Below, piece by piece: positions 5,325 through 5,361 of a stretch of DNA of 5,361 nucleotides (its first letter is position 1; each line of letters opens with the position of its first letter). Source of the DNA: UBA6921 sp964532385 (lineage in GTDB: Bacteria > Pseudomonadota > Gammaproteobacteria > SG8-11); NCBI GenBank assembly GCA_964532385.1, contig CAZHHW010000160.1, positions 1 to 5,361 on the forward strand. The letters are read 5' to 3'. A program made the position numbers and the translations under genes. Below the pieces are notes generated by a model. That model saw only the letters and a list, made by a program, of their open reading frames with translations, had not been told where the DNA came from and ran no database searches.

Positions 5325-5361
5325 ATGATTCAAGTGCGAACCAGTTTGGAGGCGGCGGACA
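5325..5361 (+). CDS. rplN: 50S ribosomal protein L14, N-terminal fragment (continues past window)
   Basis: Twelve complete codons are visible, reading MIQVRTSLEAAD. This fits the L14 N-terminus (E. coli MIQEQTMLNVADNSG), and its position just after rpsQ is the standard place of rplN, first gene of the spc operon. L14 binds 23S rRNA near the subunit interface, contacts L19 and is the site where the silencing factor RsfS acts. GGAG (5313-5316) precedes ATG 5325 by 8 bases. Val4, Arg5, Ser7 and Glu9 differ from E. coli, but this segment varies in the family. The call rests on the short match plus synteny. Confidence 0.92.
   Translation, partial: MIQVRTSLEAAD

Noticed and set aside
1..5361. A new accessory, defence or mobile system hidden in the window
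   Set aside because: Every long segment is accounted for by canonical S10-region genes in canonical order. There are no CRISPR-like repeats, insertion-sequence ends, integrase or toxin-like genes, and no gene-free stretch longer than 101 bases.

Overview
This window is ordinary, highly conserved chromosomal DNA: the complete S10 ribosomal-protein operon of a gammaproteobacterium, with the last codons of an EF-Tu gene (tuf) upstream and the first codons of rplN, the head gene of the spc operon, downstream. All genes are on the + strand. The order is tuf'-rpsJ-rplC-rplD-rplW-rplB-rpsS-rplV-rpsC-rplP-rpmC-rpsQ-rplN', the classical bacterial arrangement. The proteins align with their Escherichia coli counterparts from memory over nearly their full lengths. 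However, the tuf gene directly in front of rpsJ, and details such as the Pseudomonas/Xanthomonas-like L3, S10 and L2 sequences, argue for a non-enteric gammaproteobacterium. I cannot resolve family or genus.

Layout. Positions 1-53 hold the EF-Tu C-terminus. Positions 54-130 are a short gap with a strong stem-loop and no clear promoter. Positions 131-5223 hold eleven intact ribosomal-protein genes, with gaps of 10-85 bases between most of them and stop/start overlaps at rplD/rplW, rplP/rpmC and rpmC/rpsQ. Positions 5224-5324 are the S10-spc junction, with an extended -10 promoter candidate, a C5T6 tract and a leader stem-loop. L14 (rplN) then begins at 5325 and runs off the window.

How the genes work together. 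The products are parts of one ribosome: 30S proteins S10, S19, S3 and S17, and 50S proteins L3, L4, L23, L2, L22, L16 and L29. L4 and L22 line the exit tunnel, L23 and L29 surround its mouth, and L2, L3 and L16 sit near the peptidyl-transferase centre. Co-transcription keeps their supply balanced. The tuf-rpsJ gap of 77 bases is too short for the roughly 170-nucleotide L4-responsive leader known from E. coli, so S10 transcription probably continues from the tuf/str side, and any feedback control would have to work differently.

I found no mobile element, CRISPR array, tRNA, rRNA, defence locus or novel system. The points worth a second look are the non-coding structures at the two operon borders and a few start-site details.
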